Positions 23,168 through 29,462 of a DNA stretch of 30,724 nt are shown here, piece after piece. The position numbers and the translations under genes are program-made. The first letter of the stretch is position 1; each line of letters opens with the position of its first letter. The DNA is from a virus, in the IMG/VR virus record IMGVR_UViG_3300029448_000245, positions 1 to 30,724 of that record, one strand, 5' to 3'. Below the pieces are notes generated by a model, which was not told the DNA's origin, did no database searches, and saw only the letters and a list, made by a program, of their open reading frames with translations.

Positions 23168-23516
23168 TATTTATTCTTTAGATTTTAACCCAAATATTCT
23201 TTCATCTAAGCAAGAGGAATTAGGCTTAGAGTTTTCAGATAATGATACAGCAGTGGAATTAATGAAAAAAGAAGAGAAAATGATTATCGCAGAATTAACG
23301 CTGGAACATACTCGTAACAGCAGTTATAAGAATACAACAGAATTAAATGGACTCATTTATTCTGATAACAAGTTTAAGCAGTTCTTCGACAGATACAGCG
23401 GAACTCTTAAAGCAAGGAATCGTTCTAAAATTAGATACGAAACCTTTAAGGCTTTTCGTGATGACCTCAGAACTAAGGTCGTAAACGAAAGGGAATTGGC
23501 AAAAAATAACTTATAG
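23157..23516 (+). CDS. Early helical protein, unknown (119 aa)
   Basis: The ATG at 23157 is 10 bases after AAGGAG; a TTG at 23148 is too close to that site. After an unstructured start (ASDIYSLDFNPNILSS) the protein is helical and charged, with MKKEEKMIIAELTLEHTRNSSYKNTTELNGLIYSDNKF and FFDRYSGTLKARNRSKIRYETFKAFRDDLRTK. The pattern recalls small proteins found with recombination genes in other phages, with no known function. It overlaps the HNH gene end by 11 bases. Confidence 0.6.
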   Translation: MASDIYSLDFNPNILSSKQEELGLEFSDNDTAVELMKKEEKMIIAELTLEHTRNSSYKNTTELNGLIYSDNKFKQFFDRYSGTLKARNRSKIRYETFKAFRDDLRTKVVNERELAKNNL

Positions 23517-23528
23517 AAAGGAGTCATT

Positions 23529-23732
23529 ATGCCAGAACTAACACAAAACCAACAAATACTTGATTATCTTAAATCAGGTAAAAAACTAACCCCACTTGTA
23601 GCTTTAGAAAAGTTTGGCTGTTTTAGATTAAGTGCAAGAATATTTAATCTACGAGAAGAGGGTCATGCAATCATAACTAAAAATGTTACCCGTAAAGGTA
23701 AAACATTTGCAGAATATAGTTTGTTGCAATAG
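23529..23732 (+). CDS. Winged-helix / helix-turn-helix DNA-binding protein (67 aa)
   Basis: The whole protein is one small HTH domain: LTQNQQILDYLKSGKKLTPLVALEKFGCFRLSARIFNLREEGHAIITKNV, then a wing KGKTFAEYSL. This is the known phage HTH family 'QxxILxYLxxGxxLTpxeAlxxFGxxRLsaRIxxLRexGhxI' (HTH_39-like). It has a clear GAAAGGAG before its ATG. It may be the early or middle transcription regulator of this phage; the palindrome at 21175-21198 is a possible target. Confidence 0.75.
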   Translation: MPELTQNQQILDYLKSGKKLTPLVALEKFGCFRLSARIFNLREEGHAIITKNVTRKGKTFAEYSLLQ

Positions 23733-23734
23733 CC

Positions 23735-23995
23735 ATGAGTAAACCTGATAAAGAATATTTTAACATATCAGATCAACAAATCGCAGAAATGGAAGATGGT
23801 CTTGATATGGATAAAATGCGGGCTTTTGATAAACATAATGAAGATGTTAAGATCATGGAACTAACAAAAACTGGTCTTGAACTTTATATCAAAAGGTTTG
23901 GCAAAGAGAGCAATATCTATCAACAATGTAAAAATCTTATAGTGGAACTTGATAACAATATCGAGCATACTGAGAAATATAAGGATTTACTATGA
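23735..23995 (+). CDS. Small early protein, unknown (86 aa)
   Basis: Acidic and helical: DKEYFNISDQQIAEMEDGLDMDKMRAF, then MELTKTGLELYIKRFGKESNIYQQCKNLIVELDNNIEH. It begins 2 bases after the HTH gene and its stop overlaps the exonuclease start (ATGA at 23992-23995), so all three are probably made together. It may be a partner of the exonuclease, but no family is recognised. Confidence 0.55.
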   Translation: MSKPDKEYFNISDQQIAEMEDGLDMDKMRAFDKHNEDVKIMELTKTGLELYIKRFGKESNIYQQCKNLIVELDNNIEHTEKYKDLL

Positions 23996-24777
23996 TAGAT
24001 TATTTTAAAAAATTTGATGAGGGCGATAAAACTTTATTGCCCTTATCGTTTAGTCATATCAACGAGTTTGCATTTAACAGATCACGATGGGCATTAAGGC
24101 GTATCTTTGGATATCAGTTTGCATCATCGGCGGCGGCAGAACGAGGTAAAGCTGTCGAGTCTGGTCTTAATATGTGGCTCAATGGAATAGACTATGAGGA
24201 GGCAGTCGATAAGATGTATGATGAGTTTAACGCTAACTGTGCTTTGTTCAATGACCTAAAGACTGACGAGGAACGAGATAATTTAATTCCTTTGTTTGGC
24301 GAGGGCGTTAGAGCATTCAAAGAGTTTGGTTTTAAATGGAATCTTTTAGGATATCAAAAGAAAGTAGAATTAAATATTCATGGTGTACCGCTGATCGGAT
24401 ATACCGACTTTCATTTTGAAGATAAACAAACCAAAGAGGATTTCTTTATCGATCTTAAAACAACCAAGCGTAAACCTAGCGGCTTATCTATGTCTCATGC
24501 TATGCAACAATCTATCTATCAAAGAGGCACTAACGCAAATCAGAGGCTTTGGTATCTGATAGCAAATAAAAGTGGTGCTAAGTTTGAGAGTATGAGCCTA
24601 ACTGATTATGATAAGCCTATGAAAATATGTGAGCATATCGTTTCAGCTATGGCCAATTACTTAAAATCGGTTGATACCCTAGATGATGTTAAAAATACTC
24701 TGATACCTAACCCAGATGACTGGATTTGGAAAGAGGAGGCCGTTTTAAAGGCAAGACAAGAGGTTTGGGGCTACTAA
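23992..24777 (+). CDS. PD-(D/E)XK nuclease, RecB/Cas4-like exonuclease (261 aa)
   Basis: Residue motifs fit the PDDEXK_1 superfamily: SFSHINEFAFNRSRWALRRIFG near the start, RGKAVESGLNMWL (E57), then GVPLIGYTDFHF (D139), FFIDLKTTKRKP (D154, K156) and a MQQSIYQRG helix (Q172, Y176). Such phage exonucleases degrade one strand for recombination or process replication intermediates. It closes the early operon and overlaps the last leftward ORF by 4 bases tail-to-tail. No recognisable RecT/Erf partner is present; the 153-aa putative OB-fold protein is a candidate. Confidence 0.85.
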   Translation: MIDYFKKFDEGDKTLLPLSFSHINEFAFNRSRWALRRIFGYQFASSAAAERGKAVESGLNMWLNGIDYEEAVDKMYDEFNANCALFNDLKTDEERDNLIPLFGEGVRAFKEFGFKWNLLGYQKKVELNIHGVPLIGYTDFHFEDKQTKEDFFIDLKTTKRKPSGLSMSHAMQQSIYQRGTNANQRLWYLIANKSGAKFESMSLTDYDKPMKICEHIVSAMANYLKSVDTLDDVKNTLIPNPDDWIWKEEAVLKARQEVWGY

Positions 24778-24923
24778 GTAGCTTTAGACCTTAATAGTCG
24801 CTGAGAGGCCTTTAAATTGCGATTCTGGGGTGCTCTAAGAGTAATCTTAACCCGTCTTTTGCGATTTATGGGCCTTTTGTTAATTAACTCTGAAATTGTA
24901 GAGGTTGTTGTAAATCCACTCAT
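24774..24923 (-). CDS. Tiny Arg/Lys-rich protein, last of the leftward transcript (49 aa)
   Basis: ATG at 24923 overlaps the stop of the ORF before in ATGA. The product runs MSGFTTTSTISELINKRPINR and then a strongly basic part (KRRVKITLRAPQNRNLKA...LLRSKAT). The stop TAG overlaps the exonuclease stop by 4 bases on the opposite strand. Coupled start and close packing support it, but short length limits confidence. Nucleic-acid binding is plausible from the charge alone. Confidence 0.45.
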   Translation of the reverse strand: MSGFTTTSTISELINKRPINRKRRVKITLRAPQNRNLKASQRLLRSKAT

Positions 24924-25024
24924 TTTTTCTTTTTCTTTTTATGAGCAGAGTTTTTCATCAACCGCCCATCAGGCATATAGTGATACCCTCTAGGCGGTTT
25001 TTTTCTTTGTTTCTTTTTTGCCAC
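24920..25024 (-). CDS. Tiny Lys-rich protein with RGYHYMPDGRLM core (34 aa, GTG start)
   Basis: The GTG at 25024 overlaps the previous stop in TAGTG. A core PPRGYHYMPDGRLMKNSAH is flanked by Lys runs on both sides. A very similar 'RGYHxMPDGRLMK' core recurs in small phage proteins as I recall, which makes this a real gene rather than chance. It lies across the putative early terminator in antisense. Function unknown. Confidence 0.55.
   Translation of the reverse strand: MAKKKQRKKPPRGYHYMPDGRLMKNSAHKKKKKK
24960..25004 (+). terminator. Putative rho-independent terminator for the early operon
   Basis: On the plus strand AACCGCC (24960-24966) and GGCGGTT (24993-24999) form a 7-bp stem with a 26-base loop that itself can hold ATCA/TGAT, followed by a run of T up to 25004. 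It lies 183 bases past the exonuclease stop, inside a tiny leftward ORF. This is the only T-tract hairpin seen after the early genes. Confidence 0.5.
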
Positions 25025-25128
25025 TATTTTTTTTTCTTCTTCTTTTTTGGTCTAGTCATTTTTGACATTTTAGACATCTTTGATTTCTTCATGCCTCTTC
25101 GACCAGAGTTTCCGTAATGACTTGGCAT
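25024..25128 (-). CDS. Tiny Lys-rich protein (34 aa)
   Basis: Starts MPSHYGNSGRRGMKKSKMSK, with three repeats of a KMS-like unit, and ends in seven Lys. The ATG is preceded by GGGGAAATAAA. The stop overlaps the next start by one base. Small proteins starting MPxHYG and ending in Lys are familiar from other marine phages. Function unknown. Confidence 0.5.
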   Translation of the reverse strand: MPSHYGNSGRRGMKKSKMSKMSKMTRPKKKKKKK

Positions 25129-25129
25129 T

Positions 25130-25237
25130 TTATTTCCCCTTTTTTTGTTTTTTCAAAATTGCCATCTGTAACGCTTTAGGCAACTTTTTCTGTTTCGTGG
25201 TCAAACCACCAACCATTTTTTTTTTCTTCTTAGCCAT
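25130..25237 (-). CDS. Tiny Lys-rich protein (35 aa)
   Basis: MAKKKKKMVGGLTTKQKKLPKALQ followed by MAILKKQKKGK. The ATG is three bases after the stop of the TM protein and the stop is one base before the next ATG. LPKALQMAIL is a possible short helix. The MAKK-start recurs in several small genes of this genome. Function unknown. Confidence 0.5.
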   Translation of the reverse strand: MAKKKKKMVGGLTTKQKKLPKALQMAILKKQKKGK

Positions 25238-25240
25238 GAT

Positions 25241-25369
25241 CTAATGAAGAATATAGTTGTGAGCCGCTACAATCACTGCAACAGCTATTATGATTTGCAC
25301 CCAAGATTTCATTTCTGTGAATGCGTGCCACCATTTAGTAACTTGTTGTTCAATTTTCTTTTTGACCAT
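25241..25369 (-). CDS. Single-TM mini protein after the holin (42 aa)
   Basis: The N-terminal half is basic/amphipathic (MVKKKIEQQVTKWWHAFTEM), and WVQIIIAVAVIVAAHNYI is a transmembrane helix. It starts 3 bases after the 3TM holin gene. It could be a second holin-like or an antiholin component. A small membrane protein at this place is probable, but its class is unknown. Confidence 0.55.
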   Translation of the reverse strand: MVKKKIEQQVTKWWHAFTEMKSWVQIIIAVAVIVAAHNYILH

Positions 25370-25372
25370 AAA

Positions 25373-25804
25373 TTACTCCTTTCCCTTATCGGTGTTGATT
25401 TTCTTGAGTTTCTCAAACGATCTTATACCCGACATACCCAAGAGTGCCATTACTAGGGGCATAAGTGTTCCCATGTCCATCTGAGGTATATTTTGAACCT
25501 CATACTGGAATAAGCCGCAAATAAATAAAATAAATTTTGATAATACATATTCCCAGAATATTGCTAAAGCACAGGACATACCAATCAAAGGCCGCCATGC
25601 TCTTTGTAAAAATCCACTAATTCCACCAGCTTGACTCTTTGCATCTGCCAAGTTGATAGACATTTGTTTTTCTTTTAGTTTTGCCTCTATCTCAGCAAAT
25701 CTGTTTTTTAGTTGTAGTTTTTCCTCGTCACTAGTGTGTAAGTCATCAATAACTCCAGCAACAGCCTTTATAGTTCCACCACTTAATAATTTTCCTAAAA
25801 CCAT
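25373..25804 (-). CDS. Holin, GTA_holin_3TM family (143 aa)
   Basis: The pattern is an N-terminal VLGKLLSGGTIKAVAGVIDDLHTSDEEKLQLKNRFAEIEAKL amphipathic helix and then RAWRPLIGMSCALAIFWEYVL, a second hydrophobic span (FILFICGLFQYEV), and a third, MGTLMPLVMALLGMSGIRSFEKL. The 'RAWRP...MP...LLGMsgiRs.EK' signature is typical of the GTA_holin_3TM family next to GH24-type endolysins. It forms lesions in the inner membrane that release the endolysin. ATG after AGGAGACTTAAAA. Strong context: endolysin gene directly upstream. Confidence 0.85.
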   Translation of the reverse strand: MVLGKLLSGGTIKAVAGVIDDLHTSDEEKLQLKNRFAEIEAKLKEKQMSINLADAKSQAGGISGFLQRAWRPLIGMSCALAIFWEYVLSKFILFICGLFQYEVQNIPQMDMGTLMPLVMALLGMSGIRSFEKLKKINTDKGKE

Positions 25805-25806
25805 TT

Positions 25807-26262
25807 TTAAGTCTCCTCAATCATTTTTGCAAGTGGCTCATATCTTGATGTTAAAGTTCTGTATAGTTTGGAGTCTCTTAACTCTGCCGCCATACCTACC
25901 CAGTCGCCCTCTTGCATCTTTGCTCTCATGTTTTTAAACATAAATAATCTTGGTTCTCCAATATTATAAGCTGTCTCAATAATTATTTCTTTTATGTGTT
26001 CAGGTACTTCGCAATCGCCTATGTATCTATCAGCGGCGTGTAAATACACAGTAAAGTCTTTTTCAAACTGTTGTTCTAAAACCTCTGTTGAATAATCTAC
26101 ATTCGGTTGATATGGGTCTCCATCTACGCATTTGTGGCCATAACCAATAGTCATAAAATCTTCTTGGATATCTTGGCCATCAGCACCTTTATATTTAAGG
26201 AAATATCCTCTATTTGAGAAACCCTCTGATGCTTTGATTTTCTTTTTTACTGATTCGTACAT
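25807..26262 (-). CDS. Endolysin, GH24-type lysozyme (151 aa)
   Basis: SVKKKIKASEGF gives the catalytic Glu (E13), and MTIGYGHKC contains the T-x-G-Y-G-H element of phage lysozymes, with an insertion between the two (residues 20-36) compared with T4 lysozyme. The rest follows the family: ETAYNIGEPRLFMFKNMRAKMQEGDWVGMAAELRDSKLYRTLTSRYEPLAKMI. The ATG at 26262 is in TAATG with the TM gene stop; a frame from 26325 gives an unrelated N-terminus. No signal sequence, so it is released by the holin. It cleaves peptidoglycan. Confidence 0.85.
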   Translation of the reverse strand: MYESVKKKIKASEGFSNRGYFLKYKGADGQDIQEDFMTIGYGHKCVDGDPYQPNVDYSTEVLEQQFEKDFTVYLHAADRYIGDCEVPEHIKEIIIETAYNIGEPRLFMFKNMRAKMQEGDWVGMAAELRDSKLYRTLTSRYEPLAKMIEET

Positions 26263-26450
26263 TAGCCTATCATTCGTAAAACAAACGCAATAAACTGAGT
26301 TGCAACCATAAAACCTATTGTCCAAAGAACATAATTAAGTTTTCGCACCTCTTTTTGAAGATGGGAAATATGATTTGATTCCAGCAACTCAATCTTATTA
26401 TAAATATTTATAATATGTTCTTTTGTTGTCTTTGGTAGTATTTTCGTCAT
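26262..26450 (-). CDS. Small membrane protein next to the endolysin (62 aa)
   Basis: A helical N-terminal part, KEHIINIYNKIELLESNHISHLQKEVRKLNYV, ends in LWTIGFMVATQFIAFVLRM, one transmembrane helix. It is encoded between the 103-aa exported protein and the endolysin, with ATGA and TAATG overlaps. Topology would place the helical part in the cytoplasm or periplasm. It may be a lysis regulator; I cannot name the family. Confidence 0.6.
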   Translation of the reverse strand: MTKILPKTTKEHIINIYNKIELLESNHISHLQKEVRKLNYVLWTIGFMVATQFIAFVLRMIG

Positions 26451-26758
26451 AATTTAAACTCTAGTCCTATTACAATCCCATAATTACCTGACATTTCATA
26501 AGCTGGTGCAATAAAAAATTTATCTTTTTTGTATCGTACCATTGGCAAAATATCTCCACCTGAATATCCTGTAACTACTCCATATTCAATATTTTTATAT
26601 TTCTTTCCGTAAAAAAGACTAACATTTTTTTCACTGTTGTAAAACCCCCCATAAATAGTTTGATCTTGCGTGCATCTTATTTGAGGGTGGTAAGGATTAT
26701 AGTCATTCTCTAAACCAAGATGTAGACTCACAGCAAATAATAAACTTAGACAACTCAT
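26447..26758 (-). CDS. Exported beta-strand-rich protein, possible mini outer-membrane barrel (103 aa)
   Basis: A short signal-like start (MSCLSLLFAVSLHLG) precedes LENDYNPYHPQIR, YGGFYNSEKNVSLFYGKKY and YGVVTGYSGGDILPMVRYKK, FFIAPAYEMSG and a final IVIGLEFKL with a strand pattern and a hydrophobic end like outer-membrane beta barrels. The NxYNxxxP...GxYxNSxxxxSxYxG...GxxTGY...PxxR pattern recalls small bacterial barrel or palmitoyltransferase-like proteins, in shortened form. The gene sits in the envelope cassette. Function unknown. Confidence 0.55.
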   Translation of the reverse strand: MSCLSLLFAVSLHLGLENDYNPYHPQIRCTQDQTIYGGFYNSEKNVSLFYGKKYKNIEYGVVTGYSGGDILPMVRYKKDKFFIAPAYEMSGNYGIVIGLEFKL

Positions 26759-26991
26759 GTATTTTCAACTTTTAATACCATGCACTCAAATTTAATAACT
26801 AATTTTTCTTGTTCTATATAATCTTTTTCAAATTCTTCCATTTTTTCTAAACTACGAAAACTATTATAAGCCTGATTATATCCAGCAATCACACAGTCAT
26901 AATGGTTGTTAAATTGATAACCAGATATAGTATTTGAAAGACACTCGCCATTAACCATACTGCACATATGTAAAATTAAAATATATTTCAT
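26755..26991 (-). CDS. Small Cys-containing protein in the envelope cassette (78 aa)
   Basis: MKYILILHMCSMVNGECLSNTISGYQFNNHYDCVIAGYNQAYNSF is followed by a helical, charged MEEFEKDYIEQEKLVIKFECMVLKVENT. Four Cys (10, 17, 33, 70) suggest disulfides in the periplasm, but the hydrophobic start is short for a signal peptide. Short proteins with 'CSMxxGxC' at the start occur in other marine phages, in my recollection. Coupled by ATGA on both sides. Confidence 0.55.
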   Translation of the reverse strand: MKYILILHMCSMVNGECLSNTISGYQFNNHYDCVIAGYNQAYNSFRSLEKMEEFEKDYIEQEKLVIKFECMVLKVENT

Positions 26992-27131
26992 CTAATACTT
27001 TCATGTGGAGTCCAGCCGTATCTATCCCAATAATACTCGTAACAACTGGTATATTTGGTTTTATCGCACTGTGCTGGTTTGAATGATATGGCACAGCTAT
27101 TTAATAAAAGTAATAATATCAAATATCTCAT
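26988..27131 (-). CDS. Small lipoprotein, o-spanin candidate (47 aa)
   Basis: MRYLILLLLLNSCAIS gives a short signal with an L-N-S-C lipobox (C13), and a 35-residue mature part rich in aromatics and Cys (QCDKTKYTSCYEYYWDRYGW). It overlaps the coiled-coil membrane gene by ATGA and the next gene by ATGA. A small lipoprotein directly after an N-terminal-anchor coiled-coil protein is the arrangement of i-spanin/o-spanin pairs. It lacks the Pro-rich character of lambda Rz1. Confidence 0.6.
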   Translation of the reverse strand: MRYLILLLLLNSCAISFKPAQCDKTKYTSCYEYYWDRYGWTPHESIR

Positions 27132-27622
27132 TTCATACTATTTAACGGATTTTCTAAAGCATTACGAATTTTCTTATCTGTCTTTTCTTCTAAATCCGTC
27201 ATTTCTTGTTTTAGTTCGTTAATAGTTTCTTTTAAGTCTTTTGCGTTTTCTCTACTATCTTCTTTTACTCTTTGCTCTACATCTTCTACAATAGTCTCAA
27301 TTCTTCTAACATCTGCCTTTAGATCGTTTTTTAGTTCCTTTGCAACATCAGCAACTAAAGAAACCTCCTCTAATATTATGGATATCTCTGATTGCAACAT
27401 ATCTACCTCAGTATTTACAACCTCTAATTTTTTATCAAAGCCAGATAGATCAGGGCTTACAAAACTGTCTATTTTGGCCTCCATATCAAGATATCTTTGG
27501 TATGCCTCAAACCCACCCCATAAAACACCAATAAATGAACTTAAAATAGTGATTATGAGAAAAACCCTACCGCCCTTAAATTTTACACCGCCTATATCTA
27601 TTTCTGTTTGTTGTTTTGCCAT
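27128..27622 (-). CDS. Membrane-anchored coiled-coil protein, i-spanin candidate (164 aa)
   Basis: After a short basic N-terminus (IGGVKFKGGRVF), residues 18-37 (FLIITILSSFIGVLWGGF) form one transmembrane helix. The remainder (about 45-155) is a long, charged coiled coil without Cys (VNTEVDMLQSEISIILEEVSLVADVAKEL..., ENAKDLKETINELKQEMTDLEEKT). This is the topology of Rz-type i-spanins: anchored inside with a periplasmic coiled coil. The small lipoprotein gene that follows fits the partner o-spanin. A structural tail-related role is an alternative. Confidence 0.65.
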   Translation of the reverse strand: MAKQQTEIDIGGVKFKGGRVFLIITILSSFIGVLWGGFEAYQRYLDMEAKIDSFVSPDLSGFDKKLEVVNTEVDMLQSEISIILEEVSLVADVAKELKNDLKADVRRIETIVEDVEQRVKEDSRENAKDLKETINELKQEMTDLEEKTDKKIRNALENPLNSMK

Positions 27623-27762
27623 TACTTACCTTGTCCTCTATATTTCTTTGAAAACCCTCGTCTTTTATCCTTATTCATTTTTTGTTTACTGGGGTTTCTA
27701 CCAATACTTGTTTTGTGATAAACCGATTCGTGAGCCTCGTAGTTTTTAAACTTTTTCGCCAT
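27622..27762 (-). CDS. Tiny basic protein, KTSIGR...KKYRGQG family (46 aa)
   Basis: ATG overlaps the stop of the 566-aa gene in TAATG, and the stop overlaps the next ATG likewise. Product MAKKFKNYEAHESVYHKTSIGR, then NPSKQKMNKDKRRGFSKKYRGQGK. I recall 'HKTSIGRS...NKxKRRsxKKYRGQG' proteins from cyanophages and other marine phages, with no known function. Strongly basic; RNA or DNA binding is a guess. Confidence 0.65.
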   Translation of the reverse strand: MAKKFKNYEAHESVYHKTSIGRNPSKQKMNKDKRRGFSKKYRGQGK

Positions 27763-29462
27763 TATTTATATTGACTATCAATAATTTCATTCATTAATCC
27801 ATCACTCCCTACAAATAAAAAGTACCCAGCCATATCATTATCAGAAATTACGGCATCTGGCAAAGTAACATCTGTAAAAAAATCTACCCTGTCATTTAAC
27901 TGTTGTTGGCTATCAAAAAATGTTTTAGTGTTTCCCAATACTTGCATAACAACGAGAGTTTTTATTTGACTACTTTCATCATATCTTTTTTTATCATCAA
28001 TCTTTTTCAAAACTTTTTTAGCGGCCTTTTCTTTAGATGATTGTTTTTTCTCTGCTGTCTTGGCTTTTTCGGTTTTCTTTGTCTCTTGTTGTGGCTCTTC
28101 TTTCTTTTCTTCTTTTATTTTTTCAACTACTTTGCTTTGCTCTTCTTTGGATTCCTCGTCTGCTTGCGTCTTTTGTTTTTCCTCTTTTGCCTCTGAGGTT
28201 GGTTCGTTGGTTTCTTCCACATCGTTCTCGGATTGCGTACTTTCTGTTTGGTCTGGCTCTTGTGTTGATTCTGTGTTTGTTTCTGTATTCTCTTCTCCAC
28301 CCACATCTGTATCAGCAACTATTTCAGGCTCTACACTAACCTCCAAATCTAATTCCATTTCTAACTCCATTTCCAACTCCATTTCGATCTCTGTCTCTAC
28401 TTGGACGACATCAACCTGAACCTCTGTATTAGTCATTTCAATACTAGCAACTTGAATTTCTTCTATTTCGATTTCTGCAATTTCTATTTCAACTGATTCG
28501 TAAGTAATCTCTTCAACCTCAATAGGCTCAAACTCCATACCAACGTCAGTTTCAACGGGTGTGTTTACCTCAAATATATCTTCAACAACATCGAGTACCT
28601 CTTCGGGTGCATCAGTATTTAAAGCAACAAACATTTCAACGCTTGTTATAGTTTGTTCAACAATAGTATTTACAACATTGTATAAAACATTAACCTGAAC
28701 ATCATCAAACATCGGGCCAACAGCTAGGTTTATATCTCTGCCACCCACCTCAATAATTATAGTTGTTAAGCTACCACCAAAATCAAATCCGCCTGTGTAT
28801 GTTTTAAATCCACTATCTACGCCGCTGGCACTAAGAATATCAGTGCCACTAAAAACATTTGTAGTTCCGTCTCGGCCTGTTATGTGCATATAAATTGAGT
28901 CTTGGCTATCTTGTTTTTCAACCTTTATAGAGTAATTGGTTTCGCCACCTTTAGAGATATTAAGATTAGAAATATCGACAGTATTTATAAATGTCGTTCC
29001 CATGTTAGCGACACCCATCGTACTGGTTGAATTTCCACTACCCGTAATCATGGCACATTTATCACTCCCTAGTTGTCCGCATGAATTACCGCTTGGCATA
29101 GATGCTGGGCCTTGTCCTCCCCAATCTATGTCCATATCTCCCTCTTTAGAACTGACGACATAATCATTAGAGCCGTCTAATATATCGGCGGAGTCTTCAT
29201 TTGTAACAGTGGTTGTGGTGGTGTTGGTGGTTGTTTCAGTAGTTATTGTGTAACCAGATGATTCGTATTCAATAGTTTCAATAGAACTTTCCTCAATGAT
29301 TTGCTCGATAGTAGGCGTGCAAAGTCCCACAGTATCAGTATTGCAATCAACAGCTTTGCTATAAGAGGGGTAAAAGCATAAAAGTAGCCAAAGTAAAAAA
29401 CACCCTCCAGCCACTTGGTTTGCCATCTTCTTCTCTTTGTTTTTTAATTTTTTCTTTTTCAT
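27762..29462 (-). CDS. Large secreted protein with Glu-rich middle (566 aa)
   Basis: A basic n-region and VAGGCFLLWLLLCFYPSYSKA form a signal peptide (to about residue 37). A Thr-rich segment (TTTNTTTTTVT) and a domain of about residues 90-270 with CGQLGSDKCAM and FGGSLTTIIIEVGGRDINLAVGPMFDD follow. Next come an Ile/Val/Glu-rich stretch (about 300-380, MELEMELEMELD repeats), a Gln/Lys/Glu linker (about 395-490) and a globular end (VVMQVLGNTKTFFDSQQ...GYFLFVG). Start could also be ATG 29426. Its job is unknown; it may be exported to the envelope or attached to the virion. Only 10% or so of the sequence is ordinary globular repeat-free protein in the last half. Confidence 0.7.
   Translation of the reverse strand: MKKKKLKNKEKKMANQVAGGCFLLWLLLCFYPSYSKAVDCNTDTVGLCTPTIEQIIEESSIETIEYESSGYTITTETTTNTTTTTVTNEDSADILDGSNDYVVSSKEGDMDIDWGGQGPASMPSGNSCGQLGSDKCAMITGSGNSTSTMGVANMGTTFINTVDISNLNISKGGETNYSIKVEKQDSQDSIYMHITGRDGTTNVFSGTDILSASGVDSGFKTYTGGFDFGGSLTTIIIEVGGRDINLAVGPMFDDVQVNVLYNVVNTIVEQTITSVEMFVALNTDAPEEVLDVVEDIFEVNTPVETDVGMEFEPIEVEEITYESVEIEIAEIEIEEIQVASIEMTNTEVQVDVVQVETEIEMELEMELEMELDLEVSVEPEIVADTDVGGEENTETNTESTQEPDQTESTQSENDVEETNEPTSEAKEEKQKTQADEESKEEQSKVVEKIKEEKKEEPQQETKKTEKAKTAEKKQSSKEKAAKKVLKKIDDKKRYDESSQIKTLVVMQVLGNTKTFFDSQQQLNDRVDFFTDVTLPDAVISDNDMAGYFLFVGSDGLMNEIIDSQYK
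28351..28386 (-). repeat. Three 12-base tandem repeats in the Glu-rich gene
   Basis: On the plus strand AATTCCATTTCT, AACTCCATTTCC and AACTCCATTTCG follow each other. They code for repeated Met-Glu-Leu-Glu. The copies differ by only one or two bases, so recent slippage is likely and copy number could vary between strains. Confidence 0.7.

Noticed and set aside
28037-28419. Two overlapping rightward frames rich in Leu/Ser/Phe
   Set aside because: They are the antisense of the Glu/Lys-rich linker of the 566-aa gene; skewed composition keeps them open. No RBS.
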